Origin: Chloroflexota bacterium
GTDB taxonomy: Bacteria; Chloroflexota; Anaerolineae; Aggregatilineales; Phototrophicaceae
Assembly (NCBI GenBank): GCA_003696565.1
Contig: RFHA01000036.1
Coordinates: 1-35,106, forward strand
Direction of reading: 5' to 3'
Length of the DNA: 35,106 nt
Within the stretch, counting starts at the first letter, position 1. The number at the start of each line of letters is the position of its first letter. This document shows, in pieces, positions 8,550 through 16,605 of this stretch. The position numbers and the translations under genes were made by a program. Under the pieces are notes generated by a model. The model saw nothing but the letters and a program-made list of their open reading frames with translations, was not told where the DNA came from and made no database searches.

Positions 8550-9436
8550 TGGCTATCTGGGTAGATGAAAACACAACGGTTGTCGTTCAAGGGTTGACCG
8601 GAACACAAGGGCGGTTCTACGGCTTGATGAATCGCGATTATGGCACCAAAGTTGTTGCTGGAACAAATCCGCGTAAAGCCGGTACCGATGTCGATGGCAT
8701 TCCGATTTTTGCTACTGTGAAAGAGGCTGTAGAAGCCACTGGGGCAAATACATCTTTTGTGATTGTTCCTGCACAATTTGCGGCTGATTCCGTGTTAGAA
8801 GCCGCTGCTGGGGGTGTGCGTTTGATTGTTTGTGTAACAGAACATATTCCAGCGCATGACCAAGCACTCATGTATAACCGCCTTAAGCAAGATTACCCCA
8901 ATGTCCGTTTATTAGGTCCAAATTGTGCAGGTATCCTCAGCCCTGGCAAAGCGAATATTGGCTTTACACCAACAGCTGTTTCTAAGCCTGGTGGTCCGGT
9001 GGGTGTGGTTAGCCGTTCTGGCACATTGGCATATCAGGCATTGTATGAACTGTCTGCCTCGGGTATTGGTCAAACAACGTGTGTCGGGATTGGTGGTGAC
9101 CCTGTGCCTGGCACCAGCTTTATTGATGTACTGGCTGCCTTTGAACAAGACCCAGAGACTAAAGCTATTGTTATGATTGGTGAGATTGGTGGCTCCGCGG
9201 AAGAAGAAGCAGCGGAATTTATTAAAGACAATGTTACCAAGCCAGTGGTGGCTTACATTGCCGGTGTCACTGCACCTCCAGGGAAAAAGATGGGGCATGC
9301 TGGTGCTATTGTTTCCGGCGGCAAAGGCACCGCACAAGCAAAGATGGATGCACTTGCTGCTGTAGGGGCAAAAGTCGCACAAAATCCAACGGAAATCGGT
9401 GATCTTGTTAAGCAAGCATTAGCTGAATTAGGATAA
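8549..9436 (+). CDS. sucD: Succinate--CoA ligase, alpha subunit
   Basis: Alpha subunit of succinyl-CoA synthetase, 295 aa. It has the CoA-binding fold ([14 protein letters not shown] near 12-25), the GPNCAG motif near 124 and the phospho-histidine loop around [13 protein letters not shown], with the phosphorylated His at about residue 250. The GTG start overlaps the last base of the sucC stop, and AGGAGG lies inside the end of sucC, so translation is probably coupled and subunits are made in equal amounts. Confidence 0.96.
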   Translation: MAIWVDENTTVVVQGLTGTQGRFYGLMNRDYGTKVVAGTNPRKAGTDVDGIPIFATVKEAVEATGANTSFVIVPAQFAADSVLEAAAGGVRLIVCVTEHIPAHDQALMYNRLKQDYPNVRLLGPNCAGILSPGKANIGFTPTAVSKPGGPVGVVSRSGTLAYQALYELSASGIGQTTCVGIGGDPVPGTSFIDVLAAFEQDPETKAIVMIGEIGGSAEEEAAEFIKDNVTKPVVAYIAGVTAPPGKKMGHAGAIVSGGKGTAQAKMDALAAVGAKVAQNPTEIGDLVKQALAELG

Positions 9437-9452
9437 ATGCATATATTCAGAA

Positions 9453-9477
9453 CGGGTGTGAGTTTACTTCACGCCCG
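9453..9477. terminator. Hairpin terminator between sucD and a convergent gene
   Basis: A 9-bp stem (CGGGTGTGA with TCACGCCCG, one G-T pair) with a 7-nt loop lies between two convergent genes. It is followed on the plus strand by CTTTGATT. It may serve both directions, though neither side has a strong T run. Confidence 0.5.
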
Positions 9478-9484
9478 CTTTGAT

Positions 9485-10099
9485 TCACTTTCCAAAAATA
9501 CCACCGCCAAACGTAAAGCGTACAAATGGTCGGCGCATGGGTGTGCCGATCACATGGCGTAAATACCCCGCACGGATGCCCAATACAACCCCTAGCCTGC
9601 CACCGACTTTGATTTCAATGCCAATGCCTGCCATGTAGTGCATTCCCCCGCTACCACTCGCGGCGACACTTTCCCCATCACGCTCTATAACTGCACCAGA
9701 CCCATCACCACCGATGCCAATAAGTGGGTAAATTCTAAGTCGTTTACCGCGTTTGAACATAAACCCATAGTTGAAAGACCCTTCTCCGCCGCCAACAATC
9801 AGATTTTGTCCTTCGTATCGCTGGATTTGACCCCCACCGCTGCCTTCTTGATCTGCCACAATACGATCTTTAACGCCATAAAACCCACCACCATGTGTAA
9901 TCACATTGACTGCACCACTTAAACGAGGTTTGCTGGTTGGGCTGGTAGACGATACATCTAAGGTTGTAAAGGTTGCACTGTAATAAGCTACTTTATCTCG
10001 ATATGCTGGGCTGAAAATAACAAGAGCCGTCCGTTTAATTGGTATAAAAACAAGCCATAGTGTTACGCGAAAAAGTGTTTTGAGTAAAAATGTAACCAC
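9485..10099 (-). CDS. Glycine-rich, beta-strand-like protein of unknown function
   Basis: I do not recognise this 204-aa protein. It starts with a hydrophobic segment (residues 3-30). From about 75 it consists of short amphipathic strands alternating aromatic and glycine residues, such as SFNYGFMFKRGKRLRIYPL and HYMAGIGIEIKVGGRLGVVL, ending in phenylalanine-rich FVRFTFGGGIFGK. This pattern resembles a small beta-barrel or a repeated-strand membrane protein, which would be unexpected in a monoderm. The N-terminus looks more like a membrane anchor than a cleavable signal. The GTG start has GGAGG 5 nt upstream. Confidence 0.6.
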   Translation of the reverse strand: MVTFLLKTLFRVTLWLVFIPIKRTALVIFSPAYRDKVAYYSATFTTLDVSSTSPTSKPRLSGAVNVITHGGGFYGVKDRIVADQEGSGGGQIQRYEGQNLIVGGGEGSFNYGFMFKRGKRLRIYPLIGIGGDGSGAVIERDGESVAASGSGGMHYMAGIGIEIKVGGRLGVVLGIRAGYLRHVIGTPMRRPFVRFTFGGGIFGK

Positions 10100-10131
10100 T
10101 TAAACCTCCGATGGTGTTGATCCACCCGTCT

Positions 10132-10177
10132 ATTATACAACCTTCCCGCTACAAAAAAAGTCGCTTGGGGTTATAAT
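10132..10177. promoter_or_regulatory. Divergent -10 elements
   Basis: TATAAT occurs on the minus strand at 10132-10137, toward the 9485 gene, and on the plus strand at 10172-10177, toward serB. Neither has a good -35. The plus-strand -10 overlaps an upstream ATG of the serB frame, which argues for the later serB start. Confidence 0.4.
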
Positions 10178-10208
10178 GCTAGGCGGCAGTTGGATGTGGA
10201 GCAGGTTT

Positions 10209-11057
10209 ATGATAGATATTCGCTGGACGAGTTTTGACCTCATTTTTTTTGATTGTGATAGCACCCTTTCTACGATTGAGGGTATTGATGAACTGGCAAA
10301 ACTCAAAGGGAAAGAGCTGCGTGTAGGCTTATTGACCCAGAAAGCTATGGATGGCGATTTAGACTTGGAAGAAGTGTATGGCAAACGTCTCCAGGCAATC
10401 CGTCCAACACGCGGACAGCTGAAAGCCATAGAAGAACGTTATTGGGAAACGATCGTGCCGGATGTGCAGGAAGTTATTAACACGTTGAAGTTCTTGCACA
10501 AAGAGGTATTCATCATCAGTGGCGGCTTGGCTGAGCCGGTTAAAGGATTTGGTAAACGGCTTGGTGTATCGCCAGATCATATCCGAGCGGTGGAACTGGA
10601 ATACAACGAACTTTCTGGTGATTGGTGGCGGTATCATGAACCACAGACACGTCATCGTCAAACGTATTTGGATTATGACGAAGGTCCTTTAACAGTTACT
10701 AGTGGAAAACCGCAAATTATTAAAGAATTAGCTGGTGAACGCCATGGGCGGCGGTTGATGGTCGGTGATGGCTCATCGGATTTAGCGACTCGCTCTGTTG
10801 TGGATTTATTTGTTGGGTTTGGTGGGGTGGTCTCTCGTGAAAAGGTCAAGCGTGAAGCAGAGGCGTTTATTGAGAGTTTGTCGCTCGCTCCTATTTTACC
10901 TATAGCAGCGGGTCCGTCAGGCTATAGTCGGGTAAAAGGCACTGTTCATCAGGCGGTATTTGAACGTGGTATTGAGTTGGCTCTTTCTGGTGCATTGACT
11001 TTCCATAATCAAGAGATGCGCCAGGCATTTGAAAAGGCGTTTACACATGCAACCTAA
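10209..11057 (+). CDS. serB: SerB-like HAD phosphatase (putative phosphoserine phosphatase)
   Basis: Likely the last step of serine synthesis, phosphoserine to serine. It is 282 aa from this start. HAD motif I is FDCDSTLS with the nucleophile Asp near residue 16, motif II is the Ser of IISGG, the conserved Lys is in TSGKPQI, and the acidic motif is GDGSSD (GDGxND is more usual). The ATG is chosen for the GGAG 8 nt upstream. An ATG 11 codons earlier falls on the predicted -10. It overlaps the next gene by 11 nt and is two genes before serA. About 50 extra C-terminal residues beyond the core are unassigned. Confidence 0.8.
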   Translation: MIDIRWTSFDLIFFDCDSTLSTIEGIDELAKLKGKELRVGLLTQKAMDGDLDLEEVYGKRLQAIRPTRGQLKAIEERYWETIVPDVQEVINTLKFLHKEVFIISGGLAEPVKGFGKRLGVSPDHIRAVELEYNELSGDWWRYHEPQTRHRQTYLDYDEGPLTVTSGKPQIIKELAGERHGRRLMVGDGSSDLATRSVVDLFVGFGGVVSREKVKREAEAFIESLSLAPILPIAAGPSGYSRVKGTVHQAVFERGIELALSGALTFHNQEMRQAFEKAFTHAT

Positions 11058-11697
11058 AGCAATTATTTTTGATATGGATGGACTGCTCGTTGATTCTGAG
11101 CGTGTTTGGTATATGGCGGAAGATGAGTTTATTCAATCCTTTGGGCATGTTTATACCCCAGAGGCACGCGCTGCTATCATTGGAATGCGTGTAGATGAAT
11201 TTTTGACGAAACTCAAGGAAATTTATCAACTAGAGCCGAGCGTTGAAGAACTGAGCGATGATTTACATGAGCGTGTTTTACGCCTGATTCCCCTGGAAGT
11301 TAAACCTCAGCCCGGTGCAAATGAAATTATCGAGTATGTGCTTAAACATGATATCCCCCACGCTATCGCTTCTAGTTCATCGATGCGAGTGATTAATGCA
11401 ACGCTTGAAGCGCAGGGGTGGGGAGATAAGTTTAAAATCCGTTGTACAGCAGATGATGACAAGAATGGTAAGCCTGCCCCAGATGTTTATTTGCGGGCAG
11501 CACGCCTATTAGGTGTTGAGCCTAAGGATTGTTTGGCTTTAGAAGATAGCCCAAATGGCGCACGGGCAGCCGTGGCTGCTGGTATGACGTGCTATGCTGT
11601 GCCAGATAAATCTCACAGTACACCACAAGCGTTTGATGGGATTACGCCTTATGTGTTTGATTCGTTATATGATGTATTGGAGCGTTTGCAACAATGA
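11047..11697 (+). CDS. HAD-superfamily hydrolase, beta-phosphoglucomutase-like
   Basis: The 216-aa protein has motif I FDMDGLLVDSE, a helical cap region, motif II SSS near residue 112, a lysine in NGKPAPDVYLRAA, and motif III LEDSPNGARAA. This is the subfamily of beta-phosphoglucomutases and small sugar-phosphate or phosphoglycolate phosphatases, and the substrate cannot be told from sequence. The ATG overlaps the end of serB by 11 nt, and its stop overlaps serA (ATGA), so it is translationally coupled in the serine operon. A TTG six codons earlier is possible but has no better ribosome site. Confidence 0.85.
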   Translation: MQPKAIIFDMDGLLVDSERVWYMAEDEFIQSFGHVYTPEARAAIIGMRVDEFLTKLKEIYQLEPSVEELSDDLHERVLRLIPLEVKPQPGANEIIEYVLKHDIPHAIASSSSMRVINATLEAQGWGDKFKIRCTADDDKNGKPAPDVYLRAARLLGVEPKDCLALEDSPNGARAAVAAGMTCYAVPDKSHSTPQAFDGITPYVFDSLYDVLERLQQ

Positions 11698-13289
11698 CGT
11701 TTCATATTGTTGTCGCAACAGATATCACCGATGAAAGCTTAGCCTGGTTAAAAGAGCAGCCTGATGTGACAGTTCAACAGGTGCCGCCAGCGTTACCAGC
11801 CGTGCGAGAAGCCATCAAAACAGCTCATGCTATTATTGCACGGGAGGATTTGCAGCTAGATTCCGCACTCCTTGAACAAGCTACTGAGTTAAAACTCATT
11901 GCACGCCCTGCCACAAGCATTAGTGGGGTGGATGTTGATTTTGCTACCAAGCGTGGCATCATCGTCATGAATGCGCCAGGTATTAGTGCCCTGGCAGCTG
12001 GTGAGCATACGATCATGATGATGTTGGCACTTAGTCGGCGTTTGATACAAGCCCACAATGGGATGCGTTCAGGATATTGGTTGTTAGACCGCAAACGGCA
12101 AATTGGGACGCAATTGGCTGGCAAAACGCTGGGTATTATTGGGTTAGGGCGTGTAGGGAAAATTGTTGCGCATCGTGCTTTAGCGTTTGGCATGACGGTT
12201 TTAGCCTGTGATCCATACTTGAGTGAAGAGCAAGTTGGTGATGACCGCATTATTTTATGTGGAATGCGTGATTTATTGTCTCGTAGTGATTTTGTGACCC
12301 TACACGTGCCGCTGACGAGCGAAACACATGGTATGCTTAATGCAGAACGCATCCGCCAAATGAAGCCTGGCGCACGATTGATTAATACCGCTGATGGCAA
12401 GTTATTGGATGAGCAAGCTGTGGTAGACGCGCTTAAAGATGGGCATTTAGCGGGTGTAGCGGTGGATGTTTATGCAGAAGAACCCCCTTATAATAGCCCG
12501 CTTGTGGGATTAGATAATGTCATTCACACGCCACATATTAGCGATAACACGATTGAGGCAACACAGGATTTATCGATTCAAATTGTCCAACAGATGTTAG
12601 ATGCACTTCGTGATGTGGATTATCGTAATGTGGTGAATTTGCCTTTTCTGCCAGGTATGGATTTTGAGACGATCCAGCCATATCTTAAACTTGCTGAACG
12701 CATGGGGACATTATTGCATGTGCTAGCACGTCACCCTGTTAAACGGTTGGCTGTTGAATACCGTGGTGAAGAGGGGAGTGGTTTAGTCAAACCAATCGCT
12801 GTTGCTATTCTCAAAGGGTTGTTGATGCCAATTTTAGGGGATAGTGTAAGTTACATTAACGCGCCTGTCTTGGCTGTTGAGCGGGGTATTCAAGTATCAC
12901 AAGTTAAAGGATTGGCAGTTAGTGAATATACTAACTTGGTTTCTTGCCAGGTCACGCTAGAAGATGGTGAAGATATTTTCATCGCTGGCACATTGTTAGA
13001 TCGCAAAGTACCTCATATTATTCAAATCAACGAATATCGCATGAATTTTGTACCAGAGGGCTACTTGTTGTTGATGGGAAGCTATGATAAGCCCGGCGTA
13101 ATCGGGCGGGTAGGTACGTTAATGGCAAATGGCGATGTTAACATTGCAAGCTGGCATACTGGGCGTGCTCATCCTGGTGGCAACACATTAACCGTGTTAA
13201 CACTTGATTCGTTTATTCCGGAACCAGTTCTTGAAGAATTACGAAATCTTGAGTTTATCCGCCATGCACATCAAGTTCAGTTGTCATGA
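11694..13289 (+). CDS. serA: D-3-phosphoglycerate dehydrogenase-like protein, catalytic Arg replaced
   Basis: The 531-aa protein has the long SerA architecture: substrate-binding domain, NAD fold (GIIGLGRVGK near 147-156), intervening domain at about 320-450 and a C-terminal ACT domain (YLLLMGSYDKPGVIGRVG). It would oxidise 3-phosphoglycerate at the start of serine synthesis. The catalytic Glu (VYAEEPP) and His (HTPHIS) are present. The usual catalytic Arg of the N-x-ARG motif is not: the frame reads INTADGKLLDE, with Asp at residue 234. The N-terminal substrate loop also departs from RAGTGVDN (RPATSISG). It could be a paralog with another substrate, a regulatory subunit, or an enzyme using a different Arg. 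It is coupled to the upstream HAD gene. Confidence 0.85.
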   Translation: MTFHIVVATDITDESLAWLKEQPDVTVQQVPPALPAVREAIKTAHAIIAREDLQLDSALLEQATELKLIARPATSISGVDVDFATKRGIIVMNAPGISALAAGEHTIMMMLALSRRLIQAHNGMRSGYWLLDRKRQIGTQLAGKTLGIIGLGRVGKIVAHRALAFGMTVLACDPYLSEEQVGDDRIILCGMRDLLSRSDFVTLHVPLTSETHGMLNAERIRQMKPGARLINTADGKLLDEQAVVDALKDGHLAGVAVDVYAEEPPYNSPLVGLDNVIHTPHISDNTIEATQDLSIQIVQQMLDALRDVDYRNVVNLPFLPGMDFETIQPYLKLAERMGTLLHVLARHPVKRLAVEYRGEEGSGLVKPIAVAILKGLLMPILGDSVSYINAPVLAVERGIQVSQVKGLAVSEYTNLVSCQVTLEDGEDIFIAGTLLDRKVPHIIQINEYRMNFVPEGYLLLMGSYDKPGVIGRVGTLMANGDVNIASWHTGRAHPGGNTLTVLTLDSFIPEPVLEELRNLEFIRHAHQVQLS

Positions 13290-13362
13290 GACTCGTACAG
13301 TTTTGTGGTGGTCTGTCTGGTAAACTGAGACTAATGAATGGATCAAAATTTAGGAGGATACT

Positions 13363-14016
13363 ATGCGCCACAGCTTGATTCTGTTGGTGGCTTTAATCCT
13401 GGCAGCTTGTGGGTCTGGTGGGGATGAGCCTGCACCGACAACTGTATCTAACACAGAAACTTCCAGTTCAACACAAGTTCCACCAAATGTTACGCCGGTG
13501 GGGGCAGGAATCACAGATGAAGATTTGCAGACGTTGTTGCCTCCTGTTGCATCACCATTTGTGCCGCCTACCCAAACCCCTGCTAGTGAGGGTGCGTTAC
13601 CTGTTCCTTTACCACAAACATTGGTTGCTTCTGAAACAGAAGACCCAGAGCCAGGTGGAGAATTTAATTACATTTATTTCCGTCAGACTGGGGGTGTTAA
13701 CAACGAGTCGATTGTGATTGAAATTTTTGGTGATGGGCTGGTGATGTACAATGGCATAGAAGGACGCATTTCCCCTGAAGATGTGGCTAATCTTAACCAA
13801 GTAATTGATGACCTGAACTTTTTTGGCTTACAAGGGACAATGCTATCTGCCGCACCCGGTAGACCAGAAGTTTACTATTATCAGGTTTATATTGAACGCG
13901 GCAACCAGCAACGGACAATCAACTCTCAAGATGGTTTTATGCCACGAGAATATATCAGCTTTTTAAGCTTATTACAGCAATATGGTGCAGTGGCAAACTC
14001 TAACTCTAATTCGTAG
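13363..14016 (+). CDS. Lipoprotein of unknown function
   Basis: A 217-aa protein with a lipoprotein signal (lipobox LAAC, cysteine at residue 16). A Ser/Thr/Pro-rich linker runs to about residue 95, then a compact C-terminal domain begins YIYFRQTGG, with IEIFGDGLVMYNG and a helical SPEDVANLNQVIDDLNF. The domain loosely recalls small emfourin or DUF6438-type folds, but I cannot assign it. AGGAGG lies 6 nt before the ATG. Its last 11 bases overlap the 3' end of the convergent lipoprotein gene. Confidence 0.75.
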   Translation: MRHSLILLVALILAACGSGGDEPAPTTVSNTETSSSTQVPPNVTPVGAGITDEDLQTLLPPVASPFVPPTQTPASEGALPVPLPQTLVASETEDPEPGGEFNYIYFRQTGGVNNESIVIEIFGDGLVMYNGIEGRISPEDVANLNQVIDDLNFFGLQGTMLSAAPGRPEVYYYQVYIERGNQQRTINSQDGFMPREYISFLSLLQQYGAVANSNSNS

Positions 14017-15172
14017 CTAAACCTTGCACGTTCACAATGTAATTTGTGGGCGTGCCACCAATTTCTTGAATACGAAATACAAAATTAACACTTTCATCCG
14101 GTGCGAGTATACCTTGCATAACGGGTGTAAATGCTGCGGCAATTACGTTTTGACTAGCGTCAAAAACGGTGACCGTTGCTAACGGATCGCGCACTGGTTC
14201 ATCACCGGTATTGGTAACCACGCCTTCAATCACCAGTGTGCCATCATCTGCAATAGATGAACTATCTGTCCATGTCATACCATCCGCCCCAATAATACGG
14301 GGTGCGTTTGTTTCGGCTGGGTTCCAGGAATAATTTCCAAGGGTAAATAGATAACGAGTTGTGTTAGGTGGTTGTCCTTGCCCAAACCGCAAACTGAACG
14401 GTGCAAATTCCCCCGGCAGAATAGCATAGCCCATGACGGTATCCAGTGCTTCGGCTATACCTTGTCCATCTAGTGTTTGTAATTCTAAGCGTATTGGAAT
14501 ATCAAATAAGGGTTGAGAGCTATAATTTGCGATTTCCCCAGTGACGAAATAGACCCCTTGTGGGGTTGTCCAGGCGTGGATGTTTTCGACTTGTAAATCA
14601 CTAGATGTGACAAAACCTAAAGTGCTTAATGGGCTAGGTTCTAATGTTGCAGAGGGGTTTATATCAAGCGTATTGATAAGTATTTCAGCTTGTGCCTGTA
14701 GATTCGGGTCATCTGGGACAACAACCTCTAATACTGAGACAAAGTTTTCTGTCTGTTGAATAAATGTGTTGATTTGTTCTGCAAGCCCGCCGATTGTAAT
14801 ACGTAATCCACTCAGTCGCCAACTGCCATCCCCTACTGCTTGCCGATCTTGCTCACGATAGCGATCTTGCCGAATTTGTTGTTGATAGGTATTGATAATG
14901 CTCAAAATATCCATTGTTGTGTTGAGCTTAATCACAGCGATTCCAATAATAGGGGTGATTTCCCCTGGTGGGGTAAAGTGCGCGCTCACAAGGTCAGTAC
15001 GGTGTTGGGTATATACTGCCCAATCTGGCGGAACACGCACGCTAAACACGCCGCTAGGATGTGTATAGCGGATAGGCGAGAGATCAGGCGGTATTGGGGT
15101 TGGTGCAAACACAACTGCACCCTGACCGCATCCGGTTAATAGCAAAATCAGCAATAAAATCGTGTATCGCAT
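14006..15172 (-). CDS. Lipoprotein with PsbP-like and two FxLYD-like domains
   Basis: The 388-aa protein begins MRYTILLLILLLTGC, a lipobox with Cys at about residue 15. The ATG is preferred over one 12 codons upstream because AAAGGAA sits about 7 nt before it and the signal then starts at Met-Arg. Residues of about 33-175 (YTHPSGVFSVRVPPDWAV) look like the PsbP/Mog1-like fold common in surface lipoproteins. Two later domains (about 200-275 and 300-380) each have a conserved-strand pattern ending in a proline-rich loop (ILPGEFAPFSLRF; LAPDESVNFVFRI), as in FxLYD domains. Function is unknown, probably surface binding or scaffolding. Confidence 0.75.
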   Translation of the reverse strand: MRYTILLLILLLTGCGQGAVVFAPTPIPPDLSPIRYTHPSGVFSVRVPPDWAVYTQHRTDLVSAHFTPPGEITPIIGIAVIKLNTTMDILSIINTYQQQIRQDRYREQDRQAVGDGSWRLSGLRITIGGLAEQINTFIQQTENFVSVLEVVVPDDPNLQAQAEILINTLDINPSATLEPSPLSTLGFVTSSDLQVENIHAWTTPQGVYFVTGEIANYSSQPLFDIPIRLELQTLDGQGIAEALDTVMGYAILPGEFAPFSLRFGQGQPPNTTRYLFTLGNYSWNPAETNAPRIIGADGMTWTDSSSIADDGTLVIEGVVTNTGDEPVRDPLATVTVFDASQNVIAAAFTPVMQGILAPDESVNFVFRIQEIGGTPTNYIVNVQGLATN

Positions 15173-15241
15173 TGGCTTTTTCCTTTCGCCATAAACGATA
15201 TATGACACAGTTGTCTGATAGTTATAGTACCGAAGTCCTGC

Positions 15242-15271
15242 TTGAGTTTAGATTTTAACCCCTGCTATCCT
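15242..15271 (+). promoter_or_regulatory. Promoter with extended -10 and overlapping dyad
   Basis: TTGAGT, an 18-nt spacer and TATCCT preceded by TGC (extended -10) stand 38 nt before the small Cys-rich gene. ATCCT at 15267-15271 and AGGAT at 15278-15282 form an inverted repeat over the -10, possibly an operator. Confidence 0.5.
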
Positions 15272-15308
15272 GAGTATAGGATTAATTCCCGTCTGGAGAG
15301 AGAAGTTA

Positions 15309-15671
15309 ATGTACACCGATAATGAATTATTATTCCCATATGATGCTATTTCATCATTAAAAGATTTAAGAGGCGCACAGTGGTCAGAACTTGTAGAACG
15401 TGTCGCCACGCTTGACGAACACCATGAGGAAGTCCTGGCGTTTATGTTAATGATGATCCGCTTAAACGGTTGCTTATCTTGTGAAACAGATAGCTACCGC
15501 GCAATGCGTGGCTGTGTCGCTTGTGCCCATCAAACGTTGCGCCGTTTTAAGGGGACTGATCAAGAACTGTTTGCTTTATTTGAACAAGCTTTACATGATA
15601 TTCGGGTATTTTGTGATGAAAACCCATCTATAGACGTACTTTTTACTTCTGAACTGCGTAACTCGTATTGA
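15309..15671 (+). CDS. Small four-cysteine protein of unknown function
   Basis: A 120-aa protein, largely helical, with CxxC-x10-CxxC (C55, C58, C69, C72) in the segment NGCLSCETDSYRAMRGCVAC. The pairs could bind zinc or an iron-sulfur cluster, or act as redox thiols. The surrounding helices loosely recall AhpD/carboxymuconolactone-decarboxylase folds, but the typical AhpD pattern is not clear and I do not assign it. GGAGAGAGAAG precedes the ATG. The stop codon lies inside the -35 box of the infC promoter, so the gene sits directly before the translation genes and may be partly co-transcribed with them. Confidence 0.7.
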   Translation: MYTDNELLFPYDAISSLKDLRGAQWSELVERVATLDEHHEEVLAFMLMMIRLNGCLSCETDSYRAMRGCVACAHQTLRRFKGTDQELFALFEQALHDIRVFCDENPSIDVLFTSELRNSY

Positions 15672-15696
15672 CTCATACCGGTCACTATGTTAGACT
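15668..15696 (+). promoter_or_regulatory. infC promoter
   Basis: TTGACT and TAGACT are 17 nt apart, with TGT before the -10 (extended -10). The -35 overlaps the stop of the preceding gene. Predicted transcription start is near 15703, about 35 nt before the infC start. Confidence 0.6.
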
Positions 15697-15736
15697 TTAC
15701 CCTACTTACATCGCTTTATTGAGAGGACATTTAGCT

Positions 15737-16267
15737 ATATCATCTGATTACCGCATTAATCGGCAAATACGTGCGCGTGAGGTTCGTTTGATTCTTGACA
15801 TGGGTGCTGGTCAAACGGAAAACTTCGGCGTGGTTTCTATAAATGAGGCACTGGCAAAGGCTGAAGAGTATGGAATGGATTTGGTAGAGGTTTCTCCAGA
15901 TGCCAAGCCGCCCGTTTGTAAAATTATGGACTTCGGCAAGTTTCAATATGAACGCCAGCGCAAAGAACGTCGGGCACGTAAACAGCAAAAAAACGTTGAA
16001 GTTAAGGAAATACAGCTCACGCCAAAAATTGATGACCATCATCTCGGTTTTAAAGTACGGGATGCCCGTCGTTGGTTAGAGCAAGGGATGAAGGTCAAGA
16101 TACGCATGAAGTTCAAAGGGCGTGAAATTTCGCATCCAGATATTGGACGAGAACGTTTGGAAGCTGTGGCAGCTGATTTAGAAGATGTTGCGGTTGTTGA
16201 GCAAAAGCCAAACCTCGAAGGGCGGGCGATGTTGATGATTCTTGCGCCTGCAACAGATAAAAAGTAA
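15737..16267 (+). CDS. infC: Translation initiation factor IF-3, probable ATA start
   Basis: IF-3 binds the 30S subunit, prevents premature 50S joining and rejects non-standard start codons. The N-domain begins YRINRQIRAREVRLI. Typical segments are LVEVSPDAKPPVCKIMDFGKF, then the basic linker and the C-domain with EIQLTPKIDDHHLGFKVRDARRWLEQG and KFKGREISHP. No ATG, GTG or well-placed TTG exists at the conserved N-terminus. An ATA codon at 15737 has GAGAGGA 9 nt upstream and gives 176 aa, normal for IF-3. The frame is open 23 codons further up to a TTG, but those residues do not resemble IF-3 and include the promoter. A rare start fits the known IF-3 autoregulation. Confidence 0.93.
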   Translation: MSSDYRINRQIRAREVRLILDMGAGQTENFGVVSINEALAKAEEYGMDLVEVSPDAKPPVCKIMDFGKFQYERQRKERRARKQQKNVEVKEIQLTPKIDDHHLGFKVRDARRWLEQGMKVKIRMKFKGREISHPDIGRERLEAVAADLEDVAVVEQKPNLEGRAMLMILAPATDKK

Positions 16268-16281
16268 CGGAGTATAGTGAC

Positions 16282-16518
16282 GTGGGTAAAAAATATAAAC
16301 TCAAGACGCACAAGGCAACTGCCAAGCGTTTTCGTGTTACAGGTACCGGCAAGGTTGTGCGCACCAAAGGTGGTAAAAGCCACTTGCGTCGTCGTTCTTC
16401 AAAGCGAGTAAAACGTCAGTTCGATAAAACTCTGGAAGTAACACACACAGCCGATGCAAAAAAGGTCAAACGCTTGGCTCCCTATCTGGGTAAGTATAAA
16501 GCGAATCCACCTTCATAA
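16282..16518 (+). CDS. rpmI: Large ribosomal subunit protein L35
   Basis: A basic 78-aa protein with the L35 pattern: KLKTHKATAKRFRVTGTGKV, SHLRRRSSKRVKR and the ending DAKKVKRLAPY. Typical L35 is about 65 aa; here roughly ten residues (LGKYKANPPS) extend the C-terminus. The GTG start has GGAG 9 nt upstream. The gene lies 14 nt after infC in the classic infC-rpmI-rplT order. Confidence 0.95.
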   Translation: MGKKYKLKTHKATAKRFRVTGTGKVVRTKGGKSHLRRRSSKRVKRQFDKTLEVTHTADAKKVKRLAPYLGKYKANPPS

Positions 16519-16560
16519 TTTCGCATTTTGTCGGTAGAATATCAACCATAAACTGAAGCT

Positions 16561-16588
16561 TACCCGGAACAACTTCCGGGTATTTTTT
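16561..16588 (+). terminator. Strong intrinsic terminator between rpmI and rplT
   Basis: A perfect 9-bp GC-rich stem (TACCCGGAA / TTCCGGGTA) closes a CAAC loop and is followed by six Ts. The T run ends 17 nt before the rplT start, so rplT depends on read-through or on regulated antitermination. The gap 16519-16560 holds only a poor promoter candidate. Confidence 0.8.
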
Positions 16589-16605
16589 GCCAGGAGTAAA
16601 ATGCC

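Noticed and set aside
8912-9415. Long minus-strand open frame opposite sucD
   Set aside because: It is fully inside sucD, has odd Cys/His-rich composition and no start signal; it is a shadow frame.
15668-15736. TTG start for infC, 23 codons upstream
   Set aside because: The TTG is part of the -35 box, the extra residues do not look like IF-3, and there is no ribosome site for it.
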